A stretch of DNA of 23,907 bases from Syntrophaceae bacterium UBA6112 (GTDB lineage: Bacteria; Desulfobacterota; Syntrophia; Syntrophales; UBA5619). Position 1 is the stretch's first letter. The number at the start of each line of letters is the position of its first letter. The stretch covers positions 17,101 through 41,007 of the forward strand of contig DIWG01000021.1 of the NCBI GenBank assembly GCA_002423465.1. The letters run 5' to 3'. This document shows positions 7,555 to 13,269 of the stretch, piece after piece. Both the position numbers and the translations under genes were made by a program. The notes beneath the pieces are model-generated. The model did no database searches and was not told the DNA's origin. It was given only the letters and a program-made list of their open reading frames with translations.

Positions 7555-8715
7555 TCAGAAGGGACATTCTACTGGGGAGCTTGCCGCTTCTCGGTGATAT
7601 TTTGCCCGTTTTCGGGCTACTTTCTCTCGGATGTCAGATAAGTGTTTTTTGTTTTTCAACAGCTCCCAAAAAAAGGCATCAAGGCAATCGTCAATGCTGA
7701 TTGGCTTAGAAGGATCCGCATCATGTTCATCAAGAATTTTGGCATATAGAGAAACCATATAACCGTAACCTTGACTCAATAACCTCCGCCGTTCTGCGAA
7801 ATCCGCTTTTTCTCTAACAAGAGGCTCAGCCCCCTGAATTCCCATGAAACCGTCTTGTATCTGTTCATACCATCCAAATGTTTTCCGTTGAGTATGATGA
7901 CACCCGGGCCTATCTTGAAACTTTAACCATTCCCGGGTGCAATATGCCCAAACCTGAGATACCTTTTCAAAAAGGTCTTCAACCGAGTCCAAGCCAAGCT
8001 GTTTTAGAGCTTCCCGCCTTAACTGAAATTCAATCCTAATCACCCTGCTATCCGGAGGAACCTGATCAATGCCCCATATTTCATACATCCAGACCTTTTT
8101 AGATTGCTGTTGGATTTCTAAAGGCTTGTCATAAAGTCGGGCTGAAACTACCCCCTTCCCAATCCTCACGCCCGTCAGCTTATCGTGACTATGATAGAAG
8201 CTTTTATCTGTGGCCCTTGTAACGGCATATTGAAAAACATCTTCGGTCCACAACTCCTCGGGGATTATGAAATCGAGGCAAAGGTCGGCACGACTGACCT
8301 TCAGCTTCTCAATACATCCACCATAGACTTCAATTAAACTCTGCGCGATCCTCACGGCTTCAACCGGTCCAAGCCTCCATAAAGCCTCTGACCGGATTTC
8401 AATTGCAATGTTCGCCCTTGTCTTTGCTTTTGGGGAATTAGCAATCTTGAAAGTAAAATCAGAATTGGTGATGATCCAAGCAAACCCTTTTGACCCATGG
8501 GGTAATATTATAAAAGGCCACGTTTTATCAGGATCAATATGCTTCAGGTAAATTTGATAATCCGACCCGTCAGCCCTTGCCATTTCTTGACCATTTCGCA
8601 ATGCATTAAAAAATGCCTCATCCTCCCCCCAATCCACACTCACAGAGAGATAGAGGGAATCAATTCCCGATGCCAATATCCGAATATTCACCTTTGAGGG
8701 GTGGCTAATAGTCAT
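7555..8715 (-). CDS. Rep_trans/MOB_T-type replication initiator or relaxase
   Basis: The 386-residue protein shows the layout of the PF02486 family (pT181-type Rep, CTX RstA, Tn916 Orf20-type relaxases). SRADLCLDF is at 141-149. RLYDKPLEI at 193-201 includes Tyr195, a candidate nicking tyrosine. VIRIEFQLRREALKQLG is at 225-241. Such proteins nick one strand at a hairpin origin, either for rolling-circle replication or to start mobilisation. Its ATG overlaps the stop of the preceding small ORF (ATGA at 8712-8715), so the two are translationally coupled. The name rests on motif pattern from memory, and choosing between replication and transfer is not possible here. Confidence 0.75.
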   Translation of the reverse strand: MTISHPSKVNIRILASGIDSLYLSVSVDWGEDEAFFNALRNGQEMARADGSDYQIYLKHIDPDKTWPFIILPHGSKGFAWIITNSDFTFKIANSPKAKTRANIAIEIRSEALWRLGPVEAVRIAQSLIEVYGGCIEKLKVSRADLCLDFIIPEELWTEDVFQYAVTRATDKSFYHSHDKLTGVRIGKGVVSARLYDKPLEIQQQSKKVWMYEIWGIDQVPPDSRVIRIEFQLRREALKQLGLDSVEDLFEKVSQVWAYCTREWLKFQDRPGCHHTQRKTFGWYEQIQDGFMGIQGAEPLVREKADFAERRRLLSQGYGYMVSLYAKILDEHDADPSKPISIDDCLDAFFWELLKNKKHLSDIREKVARKRAKYHREAASSPVECPF

Positions 8716-8948
8716 TTGCCACCCCCTTTGTCCTGATCAAAAAGGGATAGCTGTCGATGGTCAACTACGTTGTGCTTGCAAGCGGCCGAATCCGCATTAC
8801 GCTCCTTCGGCCGCTCAGCAAGCCCCTGGGCTCCATTGGTCAATAACTCGAATCGTTCAGTAACGTTCTCAGATTTACTTATGATTCTAGCCAGTGGAAA
8901 TACTCTGAAGATTTCGGCAAGCAGTTTTCTTCGATTGTCTGAATTCAC
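8712..8948 (-). CDS. Small protein of unknown function coupled to the Rep/relaxase gene
   Basis: A 78-codon frame whose stop overlaps the Rep-type start. The GTG at 8948 is chosen because a perfect AGGAGG (8955-8960) sits six bases upstream. A longer reading from GTG 8990 (92 residues) has no ribosome-binding site. The product is polar, with a leucine-rich middle (LLAEIFRVFPLARI) and a C-terminus ending QLSLFDQDKGGGK. QLSLFD resembles a sliding-clamp-binding peptide (consensus QLxLF), so contact with the host replication clamp is an idea worth testing. A 16-bp hairpin (8774-8823) lies within the coding sequence. No family recognised. Confidence 0.6.
   Translation of the reverse strand: MNSDNRRKLLAEIFRVFPLARIISKSENVTERFELLTNGAQGLAERPKERNADSAACKHNVVDHRQLSLFDQDKGGGK
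8774..8823. repeat. 16-bp palindrome inside the small ORF upstream of rep
   Basis: AGCGGCCGAA (8781-8790) is a perfect inverse of TTCGGCCGCT (8806-8815) around a 15-base loop. An outer GCTTGC/GCAAGC pair (8774-8779, 8818-8823) extends the stem past small bulges. It lies ~60 bases before the Rep-type start codon. Possible roles are a nick-site hairpin (double-strand origin or oriT) or translational control of rep; it has no T-tract for a terminator. Confidence 0.6.
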
Positions 8949-9072
8949 AAAAAGCCTCCTAGGACCGTCCCAGAAGGCTTCAGTTGACACCGATAGAGAT
9001 GATGCTATACTCCCATCAAATCACTTCTGATGCATGACGCCGCGATGCTAATTGCTTCTGGAACGTGATTTA

Positions 9073-9110
9073 GAACGTCCGGTCATGCTGGACACATGGT
9101 CCGGACGTTC
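9073..9110. repeat. Strong palindrome between the RHH gene and the rep cluster
   Basis: GAACGTCCGG (9073-9082) and CCGGACGTTC (9101-9110) are exact inverses, and CATG/CATG lengthens the stem, leaving a 7-base loop. It begins 8 bases past the RHH gene stop. CTTTTATT follows on the + strand, but no gene on that strand ends here. In the - direction it could end or attenuate the RHH transcript ahead of the rep cluster. As a hairpin beside an initiator gene it is also a candidate nick site. GAACGT is repeated at 9061-9066. Confidence 0.6.
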
Positions 9111-9118
9111 GCTTTTAT

Positions 9119-9406
9119 TCATTTCCTGAGTTCTAAATCTCCCTTCTCGTTCAGCTTGATATCACCGCTCCGTAGAGCATCTTTCAATTTCTTGAAAACT
9201 TTGTCCCCAATCGCCACAGCCTGTATCAGACCCAATCGATCAAGCGCTTGCATATCCTCCAGCCCTTGATCGATAAGATTAGACATCATCTCGCTTCTTG
9301 TTCTCCGTCCACGGATTGCCCTGATTCGATCAATTTCGGCAACCACGCTGGGTTTGAGCATTACGGTGTATTGTTGTCTAGGTTCCTCTACTCTTGGTCT
9401 TCCCAT
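9119..9406 (-). CDS. Ribbon-helix-helix DNA-binding protein
   Basis: The 95-residue protein has a ribbon-helix-helix fold in its N-terminal half. The beta strand is RQQYTVMLKPSVVAEIDRI (about residues 10-28), followed by a second helix in RTRSEMMSNLIDQGLEDM. The C-terminal tail has no known match. Such proteins on small elements act as autorepressors, copy-number regulators or relaxosome accessory proteins that bind beside the nick site. GGAGGTGAGAAC directly before ATG 9406 is an excellent ribosome-binding site. Two promoter-like TTGACA boxes and the long foldback lie upstream, and the rep cluster lies downstream, so control of rep/mob expression is the likeliest role. Confidence 0.75.
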   Translation of the reverse strand: MGRPRVEEPRQQYTVMLKPSVVAEIDRIRAIRGRRTRSEMMSNLIDQGLEDMQALDRLGLIQAVAIGDKVFKKLKDALRSGDIKLNEKGDLELRK

Positions 9407-9420
9407 GTTCTCACCTCCGA

Positions 9421-9482
9421 AATAAAGTAACTATGTTTAATGATGTCAATTATGCAATAGACTAACATAAATCATCTGTCAA
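9421..9482 (-). promoter_or_regulatory. Two tandem promoter-like elements for the RHH gene
   Basis: Reading the - strand, TTGACA at 9482-9477 is followed after 17 bases by TATTGC (9459-9454). A second TTGACA at 9449-9444 is followed after 17 bases by TTTATT (9426-9421). Both -35 boxes are perfect consensus with weaker -10 boxes. The second would start transcription very close to the Shine-Dalgarno. An RHH protein encoded here may autoregulate by binding across them. Confidence 0.6.
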
Positions 9483-9514
9483 GGATTATTTTCAAAAATG
9501 TTTGGGGGTGGATT

Positions 9515-9642
9515 CTTCCCGCCGTGCTGGGAGCACATAGCAAGAGCGGCACACACGTCAAGGCTACCCGTGGGGCTCGCTTCGCGCGGCCTTGACTTGT
9601 GTGTCTTGCTCTTGCTTGACAGGAATCAGCGACGGCGGGAAG
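9515..9642. repeat. 128-nt imperfect foldback (large inverted repeat)
   Basis: Nested pairings from outside in: CTTCCCGCCGT 9515-9525 with ACGGCGGGAAG 9632-9642 (11 bp perfect); GCTG 9526-9529 with CAGC 9627-9630; GCAAGAGC 9540-9547 with GCTCTTGC 9608-9615; ACACAC 9551-9556 with GTGTGT 9599-9604; GTCAAGGC 9557-9564 with GCCTTGAC 9589-9596; a 24-base GC-rich apex remains. About 37 bp pair in all. It sits in the 342-base non-coding gap between the cargo gene and the RHH gene. GGGTGGATT (9506-9514) and GGGTGCGATT (9642-9651) flank it. It may be an origin, oriT, structured RNA or miniature foldback insertion. Confidence 0.85.
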
Positions 9643-9748
9643 GGTGCGATTAAATCGCTCCGTCAAAAAGGGTTGGACAAACCGTTCCGATAAAAAGAGG
9701 TGGGGTTGGCCAAATAATTCTTTTTAAGGCCATCAAATTGCTTCATTA

Positions 9749-11116
9749 TCAGGAGGAAAGATTTCGAACCTTCCACAAAAAATACAAAGGGTCCGTTTTT
9801 AGGCCCTTGGTAGTGTCTGCTTTGTTTATTAGCATTTCTCCAGTCTCCTGCAACACATTTACTATGCCAAGTGCTCCTGCCAGAGCCCCGAACTCAGCCG
9901 GAAGTACCCCTGTAAATAAACCAAAAGAGATGGCTCCAATCCATGTTACTGATCGGCGCATTACAGTACGTTTTAGATCTCTCTGGGCCTCCTCCACCTT
10001 GGTATTCAACCCTGCTAATGCGGGTGCCAGCATGTCAAAATAGAGTTGACGTGCATCTTTTTCTGAAAATTCCCCTCGAACAGTCCTAACCTCATCAATT
10101 ACTTTAGTTAAATACTGCCGAAAAACCTGGAAAGAATTTCCCTCTCGTTCCCGAAGCTTAAGAAGGTCAGAGATTGCAACGTCCTGAGCAAAGGGGACTA
10201 ACGCTGTAAGATAACGTTCTATTGTATGATTTCGTAAATTTAGGCCGTCGTTTGAGGATAGTGAGTCAAATATTCGAAGATGGAGTCGTCTCTCCGTCAG
10301 GAAAGAAGTTTTCAGGACATTTGATAGAACTAATTCAAAAATTATATTTTCAAATGTTTCAGTAGCTAAAGTTTTATGAAAACCTAGTAAATTCTTCCAG
10401 TTATCACCTAATAAGATTTTGTTACCGCTGCGAAGTTTTGTACGGATTCCCTTGTTCAAGATTAACTCTTGAGGAAGAGAGTCCATTGTAACAATGGTGT
10501 CGTGTTCTAATAAAATTTCATCTCCTTCGAGTTCGGCATAATACCCATTTCCGTCTCGTCCCAATTTAACACTAACTCCATTGAAAAATTCTTTCTGTAA
10601 TCTTTCGAACTCGGGTCGGAGCTTCGTGCATTCATCTGAGTTTTCATTTTGATCCCACAGGCAATGGGGACATCTTGTTCCGGGAGGTGTGATTGGTACG
10701 ATCCGGCCAGCTTCCACAAGCGGTCTCAGTTCATTCATCACCAAAAGGTCTTCAAATAGTTCCTTGCGTAAAATGGATATATTCACATTTTTTCGTTTCT
10801 CAACATGAATATTGTAATGCATCAAAGGATTGCGTATGTATACGTGGTCGCTGTAAAGGGCTGCAAAACGCGCTAGCTCGCTTACTCGTTGTAATCTACA
10901 GCTCAAACCCTCGCAGGGATGGCGACCTCCTGAAAGAGAAATTGTTGCTGAGTGTTCAAATAAAGATGTAGCGTGCGGAACTTGGTTCACCGCCGTTAGT
11001 TCACTCGCCTCTTCTGCTAATTCGAAGATGCGATTCGCAGACAGCTTCTTGACTACGTCAAAAACAACTTCATTACCACGAATTACACCTGAATTTTCAA
11101 GCTGAGTAAATAACAT
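9749..11116 (-). CDS. Unrecognised 455-aa cargo protein with C-terminal membrane segment
   Basis: This gene is not recognised. The product has a mixed alpha/beta-looking N-terminal region. Cysteines C68 and C73 (HPCEGLSC) are followed by C149-P-H-C152 and C163, which could bind zinc. A charged middle is followed by a helical region (residues 250-385), then a hydrophobic stretch at about 391-428 that could form one or two membrane helices. It starts at ATG 11116 with GAGG 10 bases upstream. Base composition is much lower in GC than the host genes. It sits between int and the replication module, the usual cargo slot of small tRNA-linked elements, where anti-phage genes are often found. A defence or membrane-effector role is a guess from position only. 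Confidence 0.75.
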   Translation of the reverse strand: MLFTQLENSGVIRGNEVVFDVVKKLSANRIFELAEEASELTAVNQVPHATSLFEHSATISLSGGRHPCEGLSCRLQRVSELARFAALYSDHVYIRNPLMHYNIHVEKRKNVNISILRKELFEDLLVMNELRPLVEAGRIVPITPPGTRCPHCLWDQNENSDECTKLRPEFERLQKEFFNGVSVKLGRDGNGYYAELEGDEILLEHDTIVTMDSLPQELILNKGIRTKLRSGNKILLGDNWKNLLGFHKTLATETFENIIFELVLSNVLKTSFLTERRLHLRIFDSLSSNDGLNLRNHTIERYLTALVPFAQDVAISDLLKLREREGNSFQVFRQYLTKVIDEVRTVRGEFSEKDARQLYFDMLAPALAGLNTKVEEAQRDLKRTVMRRSVTWIGAISFGLFTGVLPAEFGALAGALGIVNVLQETGEMLINKADTTKGLKTDPLYFLWKVRNLSS

Positions 11117-11178
11117 TGCTAATAAACCTCAGTATATATATTGCTAGGACTAATAAACAGTTAGGGCAGGAGATAGGG

Positions 11179-11219
11179 AACGACTTTAAAAAGGTAAGAT
11201 TTTATACCTTCTTGTCGTT
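11179..11219. repeat. Hairpin between the integrase stop and the cargo gene
   Basis: AACGAC (11179-11184) pairs with GTCGTT (11214-11219), and AAGGTA (11191-11196) with TACCTT (11205-11210), with an internal loop between the two helices. It lies 84 bases past the int stop and about 60 bases before the cargo start on the - strand. It could be a weak terminator for int or an operator for the cargo promoter. No strong T-tract follows in either direction. Confidence 0.45.
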
Positions 11220-11302
11220 ATCTTGTCAAGACTTCTACAATATAGGCTGGATCGATATGCGAAAGGGTTGATTCCCGCGGTGTGTTCATATCACGGTGTT
11301 CT

Positions 11303-12523
11303 CTACGATCCCTTCACCGTCTTGAACGGCACAACCACCGCTCCGGCTTTTAGTCCGCTTAGGTAATCTGCCCATGTTTGCATCATCTTCTGGCGTTCGG
11401 GAAGGTGTGACGTTCGATTATACGCTCTACCGTTTACATCCCTGACAGCATGAGCAAGCTGATGCTCTATGAAGTCTGTCCGCACATGAAGGATCTCATC
11501 AAGAATGGTCCTTGCCATAGCCCGGAAGCCGTGGCCCGTCATTGTATCTCTGTCATATCCAAGATATCTAAGAGCCGCGTTGATGGTGTTCTCACTCATC
11601 GGCCTAGCAAACGATCGCTCGGACGGAAAAACATAACGACTCCGGCCCGTCAGATCCTTCAGCTGGGTAAGAATCGCCACCGCCTGACGGCACAGAGGGA
11701 CAACGTGTGCTTGTTTCATCTTCATCTTTTGCGCTGGGATATTCCATATAGCTTCATCCAGGTCCACTTCCGCCCACTCAGCGTGCCTGAGCTCTCCAGG
11801 ACGAACGAAGAACAGCGGAGATAGTCTCAGGGCGCACTTGACGACAAAGCCCCCGTTGTAGCCTTCTATAGCCCGCAGAAGTGGTCCAACCTCTTTCGGG
11901 TCGATAATTGCCGCATGATGCTTTACTTGCGGCTGTGGCAATGCTCCTTTCAGATCGCCCGAAATATCATGTTCAGCTCTTCCGGTGGCCACCGCATACC
12001 TGAACACCTGGCCGGCAATGGTCCGAATCCGGTGGGCAGTTTCCAGGACGCCTCGGCTTTCGACTCGGCGCAGGACCGCTAAAAGTTCAGGCGCCTTGAT
12101 TTCTGAAATTGGCCGGTTGCCGATCCACGGGAATAGATCAAGCACCATTCGCCTCATGGTTGTTGCCGCATGACCCTCTGACCATTGGTTGATAAATTTG
12201 GAGTGCCATTCCCGAGCGATGACTTCAAAGGTCTCTGTTGCTTCGGTCCTAGCCTGCTTCTGTGCTTTTCGGAGAGCCCCAGGATCAACGCCCTGGGCTA
12301 CATGTTTTCTTGCTTCATCTCTTCGCTGTCTGGCCCCGGCAAGGCTGATTTCGGGATACGTTCCAAGGGCGAGAAGCTTCTCTTTTCCGGCAAAACGATA
12401 TTTGAACCGCCAATACTTGCCCCCTTGAGGAGTGGCCAAGAGAAAGAGGCCATTGCCGTCAAATAATTTAATCTGTCTTTCTAATGGCTTGCAAATTCTG
12501 ATCTTCAGGTCATTTAGTGTCAT
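11303..12523 (-). CDS. int: P4-type tyrosine recombinase (integrase)
   Basis: This 406-residue integrase inserts the element into tRNA-Leu. It has the N-terminal DUF4102 arm-binding domain (about residues 1-90, with LALGTYPEISLAGARQRRDEA), a core-binding domain (100-190) and the catalytic domain. Catalytic residues visible are Arg241 in RPGELRHAEW, a lysine near 268-270, His331 and Arg334 in GHGFR, His358 in HQLAH, and the nucleophile Tyr368 in RAYNR. All are present, so the protein looks active. ATG 12523 has AGGAGG about 6 bases upstream. The tRNA target lies 175 bases upstream in the same transcriptional direction, and ATACCCCC boxes lie between, where Int could repress its own promoter. 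Confidence 0.96.
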   Translation of the reverse strand: MTLNDLKIRICKPLERQIKLFDGNGLFLLATPQGGKYWRFKYRFAGKEKLLALGTYPEISLAGARQRRDEARKHVAQGVDPGALRKAQKQARTEATETFEVIAREWHSKFINQWSEGHAATTMRRMVLDLFPWIGNRPISEIKAPELLAVLRRVESRGVLETAHRIRTIAGQVFRYAVATGRAEHDISGDLKGALPQPQVKHHAAIIDPKEVGPLLRAIEGYNGGFVVKCALRLSPLFFVRPGELRHAEWAEVDLDEAIWNIPAQKMKMKQAHVVPLCRQAVAILTQLKDLTGRSRYVFPSERSFARPMSENTINAALRYLGYDRDTMTGHGFRAMARTILDEILHVRTDFIEHQLAHAVRDVNGRAYNRTSHLPERQKMMQTWADYLSGLKAGAVVVPFKTVKGS

Positions 12524-12537
12524 GTGTCCCTCCTTCT

Positions 12538-12585
12538 GGGGGTATACGCTTTGGCGTGTCGAAATATACCCCCCAATATACCCCC
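12538..12585. repeat. Right-end ATACCCCC boxes upstream of int
   Basis: ATACCCCC at 12566-12573 and 12578-12585 repeats the left-end pair with the same orientation and 12-bp spacing. An inverted copy, GGGGGTAT, lies at 12538-12545 next to the int ribosome-binding site, and a related ATCCCCC follows at 12588. Candidate integrase arm sites or AlpA sites; they also overlap the likely int promoter region, which would allow autoregulation. Confidence 0.65.
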
Positions 12586-12635
12586 GAATCCCCCGGATTC
12601 AGATAAACCTTATAGCACTTCCTCGGATAAACACA

Positions 12636-12666
12636 AATTAAAAAAGCCGCTATTTCTAGCGGCTTT
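12636..12666 (-). terminator. Intrinsic terminator downstream of tRNA-Leu
   Basis: On the - strand the sequence reads AAAGCCGCTA, a GAAA tetraloop, TAGCGGCTTT (perfect 10-bp stem) and then a T-run (CTTTTTTAATT). It ends the tRNA-Leu transcript 33 bases after the CCA and shields int, which reads in the same direction. If recombination occurred in the tRNA 3' end, this terminator came with the element. Confidence 0.9.
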
Positions 12667-12698
12667 CGGACTCTCTGGAACTGTCCTGGACTTTCACC

Positions 12699-12786
12699 TG
12701 GTGCCGGAGGTCGGAATCGAACCGACACTTTCGCAAGGAAAGGGGGATTTTGAGTCCCCTGCGTCTACCAGTTTCACCACTCCGGC
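12699..12786 (-). tRNA. tRNA-Leu (anticodon CAA)
   Basis: Read on the - strand, GCCGGAG at the 5' end pairs with CTCCGGC at the 3' end, followed by encoded ACCA. The anticodon stem GGGGA/TCCCC encloses loop CTCAAAA with anticodon CAA, decoding UUG. A long variable arm and the T-loop GTTCGATTC mark a class II leucine tRNA. It is intact despite serving as integration target, as expected when the element restores the 3' end. Confidence 0.97.
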
Positions 12787-12795
12787 AGGGCGCTG

Positions 12796-12825
12796 ATTAT
12801 TAGGAAAGGAGGACCGAAATGTCAA
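12796..12825 (-). promoter_or_regulatory. Promoter of tRNA-Leu
   Basis: On the - strand a perfect TTGACA (12825-12820) is followed after 18 bases by AATAAT (12801-12796), five of six matches to the -10 consensus. The tRNA 5' end lies 9 bases further, which is short, so the transcript leader would be minimal. Confidence 0.75.
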
Positions 12826-12835
12826 GAAAAATGTA

Positions 12836-12864
12836 TTGACAAGGCGCGAAATCCTGTGTTAGGT
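12836..12864 (+). promoter_or_regulatory. Promoter of tRNA-Ala
   Basis: TTGACA at 12836-12841 is followed after 17 bases by TTAGGT (12859-12864), a weak -10 with a GC-rich stretch after it, as often seen in stringently controlled stable-RNA promoters. The tRNA begins 30 bases on. It is back to back with the tRNA-Leu promoter; the two TTGACA boxes are only 10 bases apart. Confidence 0.65.
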
Positions 12865-12894
12865 GCTGCTTTCTTCCGCAAACAAGAAACATGT

Positions 12895-12970
12895 GGGGTT
12901 GTAGCTCAGCTGGGAGAGCGCTTGAATGGCATTCAAGAGGCCGCGAGTTCGATCCTCGCCAGCTCCACCA
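12895..12970 (+). tRNA. tRNA-Ala (anticodon GGC)
   Basis: A 76-nt cloverleaf: acceptor GGGGTTG pairs with CAGCTCC and includes the G3-U70 wobble that identifies alanine tRNA. The anticodon stem CTTGA/TCAAG encloses ATGGCAT with anticodon GGC, and the encoded ACCA end is present. The D-loop GCTCAGCTGGGAGAGC and T-loop GTTCGATCC are standard. Confidence 0.98.
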
Positions 12971-12981
12971 GAATAAACGAA

Positions 12982-13013
12982 GGGGTTAGCCAACGAATGG
13001 TTAACCCCTTTTT
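12982..13013 (+). terminator. Intrinsic terminator of tRNA-Ala
   Basis: GGGGTTAGCC (12982-12991) pairs with GGTTAACCCC (12999-13008) with one G-U pair and a 7-base loop, followed by TTTTTCTC. It lies 11 bases after the tRNA. From here to mscL (13014-13269) only the probable mscL promoter is visible. Confidence 0.92.
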
Positions 13014-13124
13014 CTCTGTCCGGTGTGAACCATGGAAAGGCAGGGGGGTTGCCGCTGCCTTTCACGCAATTTGTCTCATAAATAAATGTCACCGAAGGGG
13101 GAGAGAATTTGGGTAACGCCGCAT

Positions 13125-13153
13125 TTGACATGCCTCACAAGAAAGCGTAATTA
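13125..13153 (+). promoter_or_regulatory. Probable mscL promoter
   Basis: TTGACA at 13125-13130, 17-base spacer, then TAATTA at 13148-13153, lying ~115 bases before the mscL start. The -35 is perfect and the -10 is four of six matches. Confidence 0.55.
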
Positions 13154-13269
13154 TAAAATCAGATTTATTGGCGGTTTGAAGGCAGGGTCGCAAGGATTTT
13201 GGATGAAGGGATCCTCCTTTCAAACGAATCGTCATTGGAAATTATATTGAACGCTATGGGGAGGATAAA

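Larger units (their letters stand above)
7148..12726. mobile_element. Integrated element in tRNA-Leu (IME or integrated rolling-circle replicon)
   Basis: About 5.5 kb between an intact tRNA-Leu and an imperfect copy of its 3' end. It holds, reading leftwards from the tRNA: P4-type integrase, unknown cargo gene, a long foldback, ribbon-helix-helix gene, small ORF, Rep_trans/MOB_T-type protein and AlpA-like regulator, all on the - strand. Base composition is clearly lower in GC than the core genes, most of all in the cargo gene. Paired ATACCCCC boxes with equal 12-bp spacing lie inside both ends. There are no capsid, tail, Zot or conjugation genes, so it would need a helper for transfer. Boundaries are given as the outer limits of the imperfect repeat. 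Confidence 0.8.

Noticed and set aside
8712..8990. Longer 92-residue reading of the rep-coupled small ORF from GTG 8990
   Set aside because: No Shine-Dalgarno precedes 8990, whereas a perfect AGGAGG sits six bases before GTG 8948.
9472..9666. 64-codon - strand frame across the foldback
   Set aside because: It is made almost entirely of the palindrome, has no ribosome-binding site and no protein-like pattern.
9515..9678. Integron attC site or retron msr/msd RNA as explanation for the foldback
   Set aside because: GTTGGAC at 9672 fits GTTRRRY by chance, but no matching RYYYAAC core lies on the other side, there is no integron integrase, and no reverse transcriptase is encoded nearby.
12895..12970. 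tRNA-Ala as the integration target
   Set aside because: Its 3' end points away from the integrase and no copy of it was seen near the other end; tRNA-Leu faces the integrase and has the partial repeat.
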